Position numbers and translations under genes: made by a program
Notes under the pieces: generated by a model
What the model was told of the DNA's origin: nothing
The model's input: only the letters and a program-made list of their open reading frames with translations
Databases searched by the model: none
Assembly (NCBI RefSeq): GCF_049331405.1
Contig: NZ_CP186274.1
Coordinates: 2,232,001-2,296,000 of the forward strand
Source of the DNA: PoT sp049331405
GTDB lineage: Bacteria > Planctomycetota > Planctomycetia > Isosphaerales > Isosphaeraceae
Reading direction: 5' to 3'
DNA length: 64,000 nucleotides
Shown: positions 7,354-16,263 of the stretch, one piece after another
How the letters are laid out: each line of letters begins with the position of its first letter
Position numbering within the stretch: the stretch's first letter is position 1

Positions 7354-10026
7354 TTAGTTCACGGAAGCCTGGCCGACTAGGGCCAACTCGACGTCGTGAG
7401 GCTGAACCGGCTCGAGGGCCGGGGCCGAGTCGACGAATCGCAACACTTCCGCCACGACGTCGTCGATCTCCTTGGGCTGGATCACGAGCAGGTCGCCCGG
7501 CTCCAGCGAGCGGAGAGCCAGTTCGATGGCCGTCGGCTCGTCGGGAGTCTCGAACGTCTCGACGATCCGAGAGCCAGAGGCGAGCCCTTCCTTCATCAGG
7601 CTCATGATCTCGCCGGTCTTGCGACCACGGAGGTCGGGATACTCGTACAGCACGACGGTGTCGAAAGACTCGCCGAGGATCCCGGTCTGACGGGTGATGT
7701 CCCCGTCACGTCGATCCCCTTCGCACGAGAAGACGATCGACCGGCGCTTCTGCGGGAACATCTCGATCGCATCGACGAGGGCCGAGACCGCCGAGGGGTT
7801 GTGGCCATAATCGAGGATGATCGTCGCACCCTTGGCCTCGAGGACATTGAACCGGCCGGGGGTCTGCTGGGCGCTACTCGAGAAGGTCGCGAGCCCCTGG
7901 CGGATCTGGTCGAACGGGATGTTGAGCGACCAAGCTGCGCCGATCGCGGCCAACACGTTCTCGACCTGGAAGCCGACCCGACCGTGATAGGTCAGCGGCA
8001 CCCTCGAAAGCGAGATGAAGACCGTCTCCTGCTGACCTTCGGCGATGATGACGTGATCGTCGCGCACGAAGACCACTCGGCCGCCGTTCTCTCGGGCCGT
8101 CTTCATCACTTCATGGTCGCCGTCGCGGCTGAAGAAGATGACCGAGCCGGGGCACTTGGGAGCCATCTGGGCGACCCAGGGATCGTCGGCCTTGAGGACG
8201 GCGTTGCCCGTAGGTAGCACCACGTCGACGATCGTCCGCTTGACGATGGCGAGCTTCTCGAGGGTCTCGATGCCGGAGAGCCCGAGGTGATCCCCCTCGC
8301 CGATGTTCGTGACGACCGCCACGTCGCAGCGGTCGAAGCCGAGGCCTTCCCGGAGGATGCCGCCGCGGGCGGTCTCGAAGACGGCCATCTCTACCTTGGG
8401 ATTCACCAGGATCGACCGGGCGCTCTGGGGGCCGCTGCAGTCGCCGGCCTCGATGCGGCGGGTGCCGACATAGACGCCGTCGCTGTTGGTCATCCCGATC
8501 GTCTTGCCGGTGCCGCGGAGGATGTGGGCGATGAGTCGGGTCGTGGTCGTCTTGCCGTTGACCCCGGTGACGGCGGCGATGGGGATGCGGCCGTTCTCGC
8601 CTTCGGGGAACATCATATCAATGATCGCCTCGCCGACCTGGCGGGGCTGGCCGACGGAGGGCTCCAGGTGCATCCTGAGGCCGGGGCCGGCATTGACCTC
8701 GACGACCACGCCCCCTTGTTCCTCCATTGGGCGGCGGATATCGAGGGCCACGATGTCGATGCCGGCGATGTCGAGCCCGATGACGCGGGCGGCGTCGATC
8801 GAGCGTGCGGCGACGTCGGGGTGGACTTCGTCGGTGACGTCGGTCGCGGTCCCGCCGGTGCTGAGATTCGCATTACGCCTGATCAGCACGAGCGTCCCGG
8901 CGGCCGGGATCGAGTCGGGTCTGTAGCCTTGTTCTTCCAGGACGCCTAGCGAGATCGGGCAGAGGACGATCTTGCTGAGGGCCGTGGCGTGGTGATCGTT
9001 ACGCCTCGGATCCTTGTTGATCTCGGCAACGAGCTGCTCGATCGTGCTCTTGCCGTCGCCCACCACTTGCGCGGGGTCACGCCTGGAGGCGGCGACGACC
9101 TTGCCGCCGACGACGAGGACGCGGTAGTCGAAGCCCGGGGCATAACGCTCGACGACGACCTCGTCCCCCTGCTCGAGGGCGTTGGCAAAGGCCTTCTCGA
9201 CCTGCTCGCGGGTCGTCAAGTTGGTGGCGACGCCACGCCCCTGGTTGCCGAAGCGGGGCTTCACCACGACCGCCGCGCCGATCTCCTGGGCGGCTTCCCA
9301 GGCGTCTTCGGCGTCGCGGACGGGGCGTCCGTCGGGGACGGGAACGCCGACCGCCCTCAGCAGCGACCTGGTCAGGTCCTTGTCCTGGGCGATCGATTCG
9401 GCGATGGCACCCGTGCGGTCGGTCTCGGCCGTGAGGATCCTTCGCTGCTTGTTCCCGTAGCCGAGTTGCACGAGGCTGCCGGTGTTCATCCGCCTGGAGG
9501 GGATATTGCGGGCCTTGGCCGCGTTGACGATCGAGGCCGTGCTCGGCCCGAGGGCAACCTGGTGGGCGAGGTCGCGGAGCTTCTGGACCTCGGCATCGAC
9601 GTCGAACGGACGGTCGTCCATAGCGGCCAGGACGAGCTCTCGGGCCGTCACGAGGCACGCGCGGCCCACTTCCTCGACGCGGTACTGGACCACGACCTTA
9701 TAAACGCTCGAGTCTTCTTTCATCTCGCGGGCTCGGCCGTACTTGACGGGCATCCCGAGCAGTTCCTGGAGCTCCAGCGTGACGTGCTCGAGGATGTGGG
9801 CGGGGTACGTCCCCTCGCGGAGCCGCTGGAAGAAGCCGCCGCGGACCCCTTCGCTGCATTGATGCTCGATCATCGTGGGCAGCCAGCTCATCAACCGGTC
9901 GTTGAAACCGGGGATCGAGGTCGAGGGGGAATCCTTGAGGACCCCGAGATCGACCCAAGCCTCCAGCACCGGGAAGTTTGCCCACATGTTCGGCCCGCGA
10001 AGGGCCAAGACCTTCAGGAACTGCAT
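7354..10026 (-). CDS. cphA: Cyanophycin synthetase
   Basis: 890 residues, the normal length for CphA, which builds the arginine-aspartate polymer cyanophycin from Asp and Arg with ATP. The order is as expected: an N-terminal domain starting MQFLKVLALRGPNMWANFP; an ATP-grasp domain, about 215-475, with VVVKPRFGNQGRG and the metal-binding VVEVNAGPGLRMH; then a Mur-ligase-like domain with P-loop GVNGKTTTT (488-496) and the downstream ILDYGHNPSAV segment. The start is the ATG at 10026, preceded by GGGAGG with 10 bases spacing; the open frame extends 37 codons further but that part does not resemble the family. No cyanophycinase is seen nearby. The divergent genes at 11202 and 13546 are of kinds often found with cphA. 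Confidence 0.96.
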   Translation of the reverse strand: MQFLKVLALRGPNMWANFPVLEAWVDLGVLKDSPSTSIPGFNDRLMSWLPTMIEHQCSEGVRGGFFQRLREGTYPAHILEHVTLELQELLGMPVKYGRAREMKEDSSVYKVVVQYRVEEVGRACLVTARELVLAAMDDRPFDVDAEVQKLRDLAHQVALGPSTASIVNAAKARNIPSRRMNTGSLVQLGYGNKQRRILTAETDRTGAIAESIAQDKDLTRSLLRAVGVPVPDGRPVRDAEDAWEAAQEIGAAVVVKPRFGNQGRGVATNLTTREQVEKAFANALEQGDEVVVERYAPGFDYRVLVVGGKVVAASRRDPAQVVGDGKSTIEQLVAEINKDPRRNDHHATALSKIVLCPISLGVLEEQGYRPDSIPAAGTLVLIRRNANLSTGGTATDVTDEVHPDVAARSIDAARVIGLDIAGIDIVALDIRRPMEEQGGVVVEVNAGPGLRMHLEPSVGQPRQVGEAIIDMMFPEGENGRIPIAAVTGVNGKTTTTRLIAHILRGTGKTIGMTNSDGVYVGTRRIEAGDCSGPQSARSILVNPKVEMAVFETARGGILREGLGFDRCDVAVVTNIGEGDHLGLSGIETLEKLAIVKRTIVDVVLPTGNAVLKADDPWVAQMAPKCPGSVIFFSRDGDHEVMKTARENGGRVVFVRDDHVIIAEGQQETVFISLSRVPLTYHGRVGFQVENVLAAIGAAWSLNIPFDQIRQGLATFSSSAQQTPGRFNVLEAKGATIILDYGHNPSAVSALVDAIEMFPQKRRSIVFSCEGDRRDGDITRQTGILGESFDTVVLYEYPDLRGRKTGEIMSLMKEGLASGSRIVETFETPDEPTAIELALRSLEPGDLLVIQPKEIDDVVAEVLRFVDSAPALEPVQPHDVELALVGQASVN

Positions 10027-11201
10027 AACCGTCGAACCTCCCAGACTGGAATGGCTTCTCGACTTCGGATGTTGGGGTACCGCAGTGTGCGCACTCTCGC
10101 CGATCTGCTCCGTGCTCATGTGGGCGCAGACATGCACACCACACGAGGAAGGATCGTTCCCGCGGGGACACTACCCAGCCTCATCGACGGGAGACGAGCG
10201 ACAGGAACGAACGCCGTCCGACCCCTCGGCCGCTATCGCACTCGCCGGGGATTCCCAGCTGCGGCCTCGAACACGTTCGACTATCGCACTAGTACGGAGA
10301 TTTCGTTCGTATCGTTGGAACCCTCTTCGAAGTCTCCGCCCCTTCGCGAAAAAATCATCGGTGGGCGGGGACCTCAAGCAAAACCGAGGCCAAGGCTAGG
10401 CGAGTGGCACGTCGGACGCACCCCCGCCGGCCCTTCGGACCGAGGGAAAACAACGCGGACGACCCTGACGTGACGATTGACGCGGACGACCCGCACGATC
10501 GAGAGAAGTGAGCTGGAGAGCGGAGCATACGGAGCGATAGACGCTCGTAGACTTCGGAGCCACTGTACCCCCAATTGTCCCGGGTGGGACAACGCCAAAA
10601 AACCGACTCCGTCCTACCGAACATGCACGACTACAGGTGCCGACCCTAGAATATGAGGTGCTTTAATTTATGGCGCTGCCACTCGAAAATCAACCGGTTC
10701 ATTCCAAAGTTCTCATAATCCACTTGATTAACAATTTGATAACAAGCCTTGGAAGATGGCGTTAAACCGGGCTCGTAGAGACTTCGAAAAAAGAGTCTTA
10801 CGCCCCGCCAGGACCTCATCGGAATTTCTCCCGATCTTGCGCAAGATTTCGCGCTCAAATCCGGATAACCCGAGACTTTCCACCTTTTTCGCATTTCGTG
10901 CTTGTCATATTTGCAATCGGGAAGCGGACGCCGCATGCTCTCTTGCTGGTCTCGCCACGAATGGCCGAGCCCGGCCGCGGCGATTGGTCCGCGATTTCCA
11001 TGCGATCGGCGGGCGGCGCGCAAAAGACGGTTCGACATCGGCGGAGGAACTCGCGTACTAATAATAGACCCGGGTCGGCGAGGTCGGGTACGGCTGCATC
11101 CTATGCACCCAGGCGTTGAACAGCGAGAAGCATCTGTTCACGCTTCGAGCTTGCAGTAAGGCTCACGAAAGTTAACTTGTCTTGAGGGAAGGTCTCGTCA
11201 C
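10027..11201. other. 1.2-kb divergent intergenic region of the cyanophycin locus
   Basis: I find no convincing gene here. The half nearer 11202 (10640-10920) is clearly more AT-rich than its surroundings and should carry promoters for the ABC gene and perhaps cphA. A 13-bp direct repeat (ACGCGGACGACCC) occurs at 10453-10465 and 10480-10492, 27 bp apart, a possible operator pair or chance. Short open frames exist on both strands but have no family likeness. Confidence 0.45.
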
Positions 11202-13478
11202 GTGTCGACCGAGAATGATGGAAGATCCGAGACTCGTGACATCCTCCCTTCGCCCTGGCGAGAGCAGGCCGAGTCTCGGCTGGCCCCGGAAGAGCGTATC
11301 CTCGCCTGGTTCCTGCCGAACCTCGATGAGTCGATGCATTTCTCCGAGAGCCTGATCGTCCTGACCAATACCCGCCTCCTCCATCTCGACGCCGATCGAC
11401 CGGCCTCGGCCTCCGGCGCTGGACCAGGACAAGACGAAGTCTGGCGCCTGCACCGAGGGCTCGAGCTGAAAATCAAGGATCGCGCTGGAGTAGGGACCCT
11501 CGAACTTTTCGACGAAGACGGCCGCCTCGGCGTCTGGCGCTACACGATCGCGCGCAACGCCGCGGCCCATCGGCTCCTCGACCACTTCGACCTCATCCTC
11601 AACAACCAGCACGAGGAACCCGAGGCCGCCGGCGAGGTCGTCTGCCCCTCCTGCGGCGCAATCCTGGCCGCGAGCGACGCGGCGTGCCCGACCTGCGCAC
11701 CGTCGAAGGCCTCCAAAGTGACCTCGTCCCTCGTGCGGCTCACGAGGTTCGCCAGGCCCCGCGCCCCCATGATCCTGCTGGGGTTCATCCTCACGCTGGT
11801 CAGTACGGCGGCGAGTCTTATCCCGGCTGCCCTGACCGCACCACTGGTCGATAACGTCCTCATCCCGTTCGAAAAAGGGCAGGGGGGACACTTCGGCCTG
11901 GTGTCCTGGTACCTCGGGATGATGACGCTGGCCTCGATCGTGGCGTGGCTTCTCGGCTGGGCCAAGACTTACGTCCTGGCCTGGGTCAGCGAGCGGGTGA
12001 GCGCCGACCTCCGGAACCAGACCTATTCGCACCTCCAGCGGCTCTCGCTCGAGTTCTTCGGCGGCAAGCGGACGGGCGACCTGATGTCGCGCCTGACCAG
12101 CGATACCGACCGGATCTGCAACTTCCTCTCGATCAACCTGCTCGACTTCGCCACCGACGTGATCATGATCGCGATGACGGTCGCGATCCTCGCCCACACG
12201 GACGTCTGGCTTGCGGCCGCGGCCCTGGTACCGTTCCCGCTCATCATGTGGCTCGTGCAATTCGTCCGCTATCGGATGCTCCGGGTTCTCCAGCAAGGGA
12301 GCCGGGCCTGGGCGGCGATGTCGAGCGTCCTGGCCGACACGATCCCGGGCATCCGCGTCGTCAAGGCGTTCGCCCAGGAGCGCCGCGAGGTCGAGCGGTT
12401 CCGAACGAGCAATGACCACGTCCTGGCGGTGAACGACCGGGTCAACACGATCTGGTCGTTCTTCGGCCCGATGACGACGTTCCTGACCCAGCTCGGCATG
12501 CTAATCGTCTGGGGCGTCGGGGCCTGGCTCGTCTTCCATCGCGGGCTGACGGTGGGTGTCCTGACCATGTTCCTGACCTACATCGCCCGCTTCTACATGA
12601 GGCTTGAGTCGATGCTGCGGATGGTCCAGGCCACCCAGAGGGCCGGCGTGAGCGCCCAGCGCATCTTCGAGATCCTCGACCGCGTGCCCAGCGTCGCCGA
12701 GCCGGTGCGGCCGATCCACCCCGACCACCTCGAAGGGGAGATCTCGCTGCATCAGGTCTCGTTCCGCCACGGCAGCCGCCAGATTCTCAGCGGGCTCGAC
12801 CTCTCGATCCGGCCCGGCGAGATGATCGGCCTGGTCGGGGCCAGTGGTGCGGGCAAGAGCACGCTCGTCAACCTCGTCTGCCGGTTCTACGACGTCAGCG
12901 AGGGGTCGATCCTGGTCGACGGCACCGATATCCGCTCGTTCGCGGTCCCCGAGTACCGCCGGCACATCGGCATCGTCCTGCAAGAGCCCTTCCTCTTCTA
13001 CGGCACGGTCGCCGAGAACATCGCCTATGGCCGTCCGGATGCCTCGCGCGAAGACATCATCGAGGCCGCCCGCGCCGCTCGAGCCCACGACTTCATCCTG
13101 AGACTCCAGGACGGCTACGACTCGGTCGTCGGCGAGCGAGGCCAGGGCCTCTCCGGCGGCGAACGCCAGCGGATCTCGATCGCCCGGGCGATCCTCATCG
13201 ACCCGAAGATCCTGATCCTCGACGAGGCGACTTCCTCCGTCGACACCGAGACCGAGCGCGAGATCCAGGAGGCCCTGGATAACCTGATCCGGGGGCGGAC
13301 GACCATCGCGATCGCCCACCGACTCAGCACGCTTCGCAAGGCCGACCGGCTCGTGGTGCTCGAGCATGGCAAGATCGTCGAGGTCGGGCCTCCCGGCGAC
13401 CTCCTGAAGCGCTCCGGTGCCTATTCCCGGCTCCACCAGGCGCAGATGGAGCTGGCGGCCGGGCTCAGCGTCCCCTGA
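11202..13478 (+). CDS. ABC exporter (permease-ATPase) with N-terminal PH-like domain and zinc ribbon; cyanophycin-associated type
   Basis: 758 residues. Residues 1-140 form a non-membrane domain with a PH/GRAM-like pattern (ERILAWFLPNLDE..LIVLTNTRLLHLD). A zinc ribbon follows: CPSC at 148-151 and CPTC at 162-165. Then come a type I exporter membrane domain (about 185-480) and an ATPase domain with Walker A GASGAGKST (about 545), signature LSGGERQR (about 648), Walker B ILILDEATSS and an H-loop AHRLST. The start is GTG 11202, preceded by GAGGGAAGG. A DUF1854 gene follows after 67 bp. From memory, this ABC plus DUF1854 pair is a known neighbour of cyanophycin synthetase genes, and cphA is the divergent neighbour here. 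The substrate is not known. The soluble N-terminal half is not part of ordinary exporters. Confidence 0.9.
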   Translation: MSTENDGRSETRDILPSPWREQAESRLAPEERILAWFLPNLDESMHFSESLIVLTNTRLLHLDADRPASASGAGPGQDEVWRLHRGLELKIKDRAGVGTLELFDEDGRLGVWRYTIARNAAAHRLLDHFDLILNNQHEEPEAAGEVVCPSCGAILAASDAACPTCAPSKASKVTSSLVRLTRFARPRAPMILLGFILTLVSTAASLIPAALTAPLVDNVLIPFEKGQGGHFGLVSWYLGMMTLASIVAWLLGWAKTYVLAWVSERVSADLRNQTYSHLQRLSLEFFGGKRTGDLMSRLTSDTDRICNFLSINLLDFATDVIMIAMTVAILAHTDVWLAAAALVPFPLIMWLVQFVRYRMLRVLQQGSRAWAAMSSVLADTIPGIRVVKAFAQERREVERFRTSNDHVLAVNDRVNTIWSFFGPMTTFLTQLGMLIVWGVGAWLVFHRGLTVGVLTMFLTYIARFYMRLESMLRMVQATQRAGVSAQRIFEILDRVPSVAEPVRPIHPDHLEGEISLHQVSFRHGSRQILSGLDLSIRPGEMIGLVGASGAGKSTLVNLVCRFYDVSEGSILVDGTDIRSFAVPEYRRHIGIVLQEPFLFYGTVAENIAYGRPDASREDIIEAARAARAHDFILRLQDGYDSVVGERGQGLSGGERQRISIARAILIDPKILILDEATSSVDTETEREIQEALDNLIRGRTTIAIAHRLSTLRKADRLVVLEHGKIVEVGPPGDLLKRSGAYSRLHQAQMELAAGLSVP

Positions 13479-13545
13479 CCTCGGCCCGCCGCCTTGCAGA
13501 CCCTCGAATACTCGTCTATCGACATCGAAACGCGAAGGAATTCCC

Positions 13546-14058
13546 GTGTCCTCGTCTCAACGGAATCACCTCGGCTCCAGAACAGCGACGGCATCGGCGT
13601 CGATCCAACTCCTCCGCGATGACTGGGACCGGCTCGTCCTGACGGATGAACTTGGCCGCGATCACGTCGGGGTCGAGCCGGTCCGCGCCTTCCCCCTGTC
13701 CGACCCGGAGCGCTGGATCTCCCTCTGCGATGGGCACGGCCGCGAGCTGGTCCGCTTCGAGACGCTCGAAGGGCTCGAGCCGGACCTCCGACGGCTGGTC
13801 GAGGAAGAGCTCTCGGTCCGGGAATTCGTCCCCACGATCACACGGATCGTCCGCGTCTCGGGCGAAACGTCCCCCTCCGACTGGGACGTCGAGACTGACA
13901 GGGGCCGCACCCGATTCACCCTCGACAGCGAGGACGACGTCCGACGCCTCGGCCCGCATCGGATCCTCATCACCGACGCCCTGCGACTGCGATATCACAT
14001 CCCCGATATGCGTAACCTCGACCACGCGAGCCGACGCACCCTCGATCGCTATCTTTGA
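13546..14058 (+). CDS. DUF1854 family protein, cyanophycin-associated
   Basis: 170 residues, soluble, acidic, without membrane segments. Features of DUF1854 are visible: WDRLVLTDELG near the N-terminus, GVEPVRAFPLSDPERWISL, and the DWDVETDRGRTRFTL and GPHRILITDALRLRYHIPD segments near the C-terminus. The start is GTG 13546 with GAAGGAA six bases upstream; the open frame upstream overlaps the ABC gene and is not needed. It lies 67 bp after the ABC exporter and should be co-transcribed. The molecular role is unknown. Its constant company with this ABC type suggests it acts with that transporter. Confidence 0.87.
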   Translation: MSSSQRNHLGSRTATASASIQLLRDDWDRLVLTDELGRDHVGVEPVRAFPLSDPERWISLCDGHGRELVRFETLEGLEPDLRRLVEEELSVREFVPTITRIVRVSGETSPSDWDVETDRGRTRFTLDSEDDVRRLGPHRILITDALRLRYHIPDMRNLDHASRRTLDRYL

Positions 14059-14230
14059 GCCGAGTTCGAACCGAGACCCCATCGACGGTGTTTGGCTATA
14101 ATGCCTCCCACGGCCGCAGGTGCCAGGGCTCGGATGGTTCAGCCTGGTATATCAACCAAGGCCTGATCCTTGCGCGTCTCGCCCATCCCTGCGACCGGGG
14201 CATTCACGAGACCTTGACCGGGGAATCGCT

Positions 14231-14794
14231 GTGGCGATTGAACATCCCGACCCACGTCCCTGGGACGTGCTGTCGTCGAGCTTCCTCTACCGCAAGCCCT
14301 GGATGACGTTGCGGTCCGACCGGGTCCGACTCTCCAACGGGACGATCATCGACGATTTCAACATCCTCGAGTATCCCGATTGGGTGAACGTCGTGGCCGT
14401 CACCGGGGAGTGCGAGGTCGTCCTGGTCCGTCAGTATCGCCACGGCATCCGCGACGTCTTCTATGAGTTGCCCGCCGGGGTCTGCGACGCCGAAGACCCC
14501 GGCCACGAGGAGTCGGCGCGGCGAGAATTGCTGGAAGAAACGGGTTACGGCGGCGGGGTCTGGTCCCCCTTGATGACCCTCTCCGCGAACCCGAGCACCC
14601 ATTCCAACCGCAACTACAGCTTCCTGGCGGTCGGCGTCGAACGGCTCCAGGAGCCGCAGCTCGAGGACACGGAGGAGATCCACGTCCACCCCGTCAGCCT
14701 CGACGAGTTGCGACGGATCCTCGACGCTGGCGAGATCATGCAGGCCCTCCACGTCGCCCCTCTGCTGCGATTCCTGTCCTCCCCCAATTCATGA
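14231..14794 (+). CDS. Nudix hydrolase, ADP-ribose pyrophosphatase-like
   Basis: 187 residues. It has the ADPR-diphosphatase layout: an N-terminal beta domain (VRLSNGTIIDDFNILEYPDW), then VVLVRQYRHGIRDVFYELPAG, then the Nudix helix RRELLEETGYGGG. The Nudix box reads G-x5-D-x8-RELLEETG, with one extra residue and Asp for the first Glu of the consensus; the catalytic REL-x-EE core is intact. The start is GTG 14231 behind GGGGA; an in-frame ATG at 14120 would add 37 residues without family likeness. It probably hydrolyses ADP-ribose or another nucleoside diphosphate sugar, but the substrate cannot be fixed from sequence. Confidence 0.9.
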   Translation: MAIEHPDPRPWDVLSSSFLYRKPWMTLRSDRVRLSNGTIIDDFNILEYPDWVNVVAVTGECEVVLVRQYRHGIRDVFYELPAGVCDAEDPGHEESARRELLEETGYGGGVWSPLMTLSANPSTHSNRNYSFLAVGVERLQEPQLEDTEEIHVHPVSLDELRRILDAGEIMQALHVAPLLRFLSSPNS

Positions 14795-15235
14795 CGTAAT
14801 TGGGTCGGCCAACAACATGCTCCAGCTTCACGTCGAGCCGCAGATGGGCGGCAGCGTCTCATTACGCGCGCCCCCGGGGAGTCCCTCGTTCAAGCCTATC
14901 TCGATGGCATGAAGTAGTCTCAACTTGAGAAAGACATCTGAATCGCTTTAGGGGAACCGAAGTTGACTCTGATGAGCAGACAAAATCGAAGACTTGACCT
15001 GTGGAACAGCCCAGATTTCAAAACGATTTGGAAAGCGTCCCGTATCTGGTCTTGAAATAAAGACTTGGGTCGAACGCTGGGATCGTGCCTGTTACGCCCG
15101 AAGCGATTGCGTGTGACATGGCCCTGGATTTGCGTAAGGCTCTATCTTGCTCCTTATATTCCCTCTCATGCATGCGGCGGAGAGCTGCATGGCCTTCGAT
15201 TTGGAGCATGATCAGACTTTACGGCGGTTCCTTCC
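14795..15235. other. Intergenic, no gene seen
   Basis: 440 bp with an AT-rich middle (about 14900-15060). It likely holds the promoter of the response regulator gene. No RNA gene or repeat was recognised. Confidence 0.4.
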
Positions 15236-15676
15236 ATGCGTCTGCTGCTTGTTGAAGACCATGAAGATTCGCGACGCCTCCTGGCACGATTCCTGCGCGG
15301 CCTGGGCTTTACCGTGCTCGAGGCGGCGGATGGCTTCGAGGCCCTAGAATTGGTCAGCGGGTTCGACCCTGAACTCGTCGTGACCGACATACGGATGCCG
15401 GATATGGACGGCCTGGAGATGATCCGCAGGATGCGCCAGATACCTTCGATGATGGAGGTGCCGGTCATCGTCTGCACGTCGGAGCCGTCGGACGCGACCG
15501 AGCGCCGCGTCCACGAGGCCCACGCGACGGACTTCATCTCCAAGCCCGTGGACATCAACTGCCTGGCCGAGCGCCTGGGCCGTTGGCTCATCCAGGGAGA
15601 ATCGCAGGACGAGACGGAGGCGCCGAGGGACTCGGCCGCCTCGGCCGGCAATTCTCCAACCGCGGCTTACGGGTGA
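15236..15676 (+). CDS. Single-domain response regulator (CheY-like receiver)
   Basis: 146 residues made of one receiver domain and a short disordered tail. The acidic pocket is E7-D8 (LLVEDHEDS), the phosphoacceptor is Asp51 in VVTDIRMPDMDGLEM, and the switch Ser/Thr (CTSE) and conserved Lys (FISKPVD) are present. There is no DNA-binding output domain, so it either works by protein contact or in a phosphorelay. No histidine kinase is adjacent. The last 25 residues (ESQDETEAPRDSAASAG) are polar and probably unstructured. Confidence 0.92.
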   Translation: MRLLLVEDHEDSRRLLARFLRGLGFTVLEAADGFEALELVSGFDPELVVTDIRMPDMDGLEMIRRMRQIPSMMEVPVIVCTSEPSDATERRVHEAHATDFISKPVDINCLAERLGRWLIQGESQDETEAPRDSAASAGNSPTAAYG

Positions 15677-16263
15677 AGGGCTCGAGATCGCCCGCAATAG
15701 TGATCGAGGTAGGCGGTCCGCGAAGTCAGACTTTGCAACCCCCGCATGACCTCACAACAAAACCTCAAGCCATCATAACAACGATGTGCGCCCAGTACCT
15801 TCGACCAGTTCGTCTTCGAAACAAATCTTTTACTGATGTCCTCAAGTAAAATTTCGACTTCGAAAGCCCATCGCTTCGAGCTCTACCATTCGCCGGAAAT
15901 GAAGCCCGCCTCGCCGACAGGACAGGCCTCAAATTGAACCAGTTCCTGTTCAAATCATGTTCACAAAGACCATTTTTTAGAGCACGACATTTTCAAGCGG
16001 AAGGCAGACATTGATAATATTCGACGTGATGGGCTAGGCCTTGCGGGACGGCGACGAACTTGGCATGCTGTCGATTAATGTAGGCGTGTCCCTTGGTCAG
16101 GGGGGGATTGGCACCGACGCCTTCGGTTCGCACGCCGGCCGACGCGGCCGAGGAAGAATCGCGTAGTCCCCTGACCCATTGAATCACGTGTCGGAAACAG
16201 CCCCAGCTTCAACCGGGATTGATTTCAACAAACTTCGACCGATTAAACCCCGGGCGACCGCGA
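15677..16263. other. Intergenic, no gene seen
   Basis: About 590 bp, AT-rich between 15750 and 16020. A 64-codon open frame on the minus strand (15993-16187) has a plausible composition but no family I recognise and no good ribosome site, so I do not call it. Confidence 0.35.

Noticed and set aside
8989..10473. Plus-strand open frame of 494 codons over cphA
   Set aside because: Antisense to a clear cyanophycin synthetase; Asp/Gly/Leu-rich with no domain.
15993..16187. Minus-strand 64-codon frame
   Set aside because: Plausible composition but no start signal, family or conserved neighbour that I can show.
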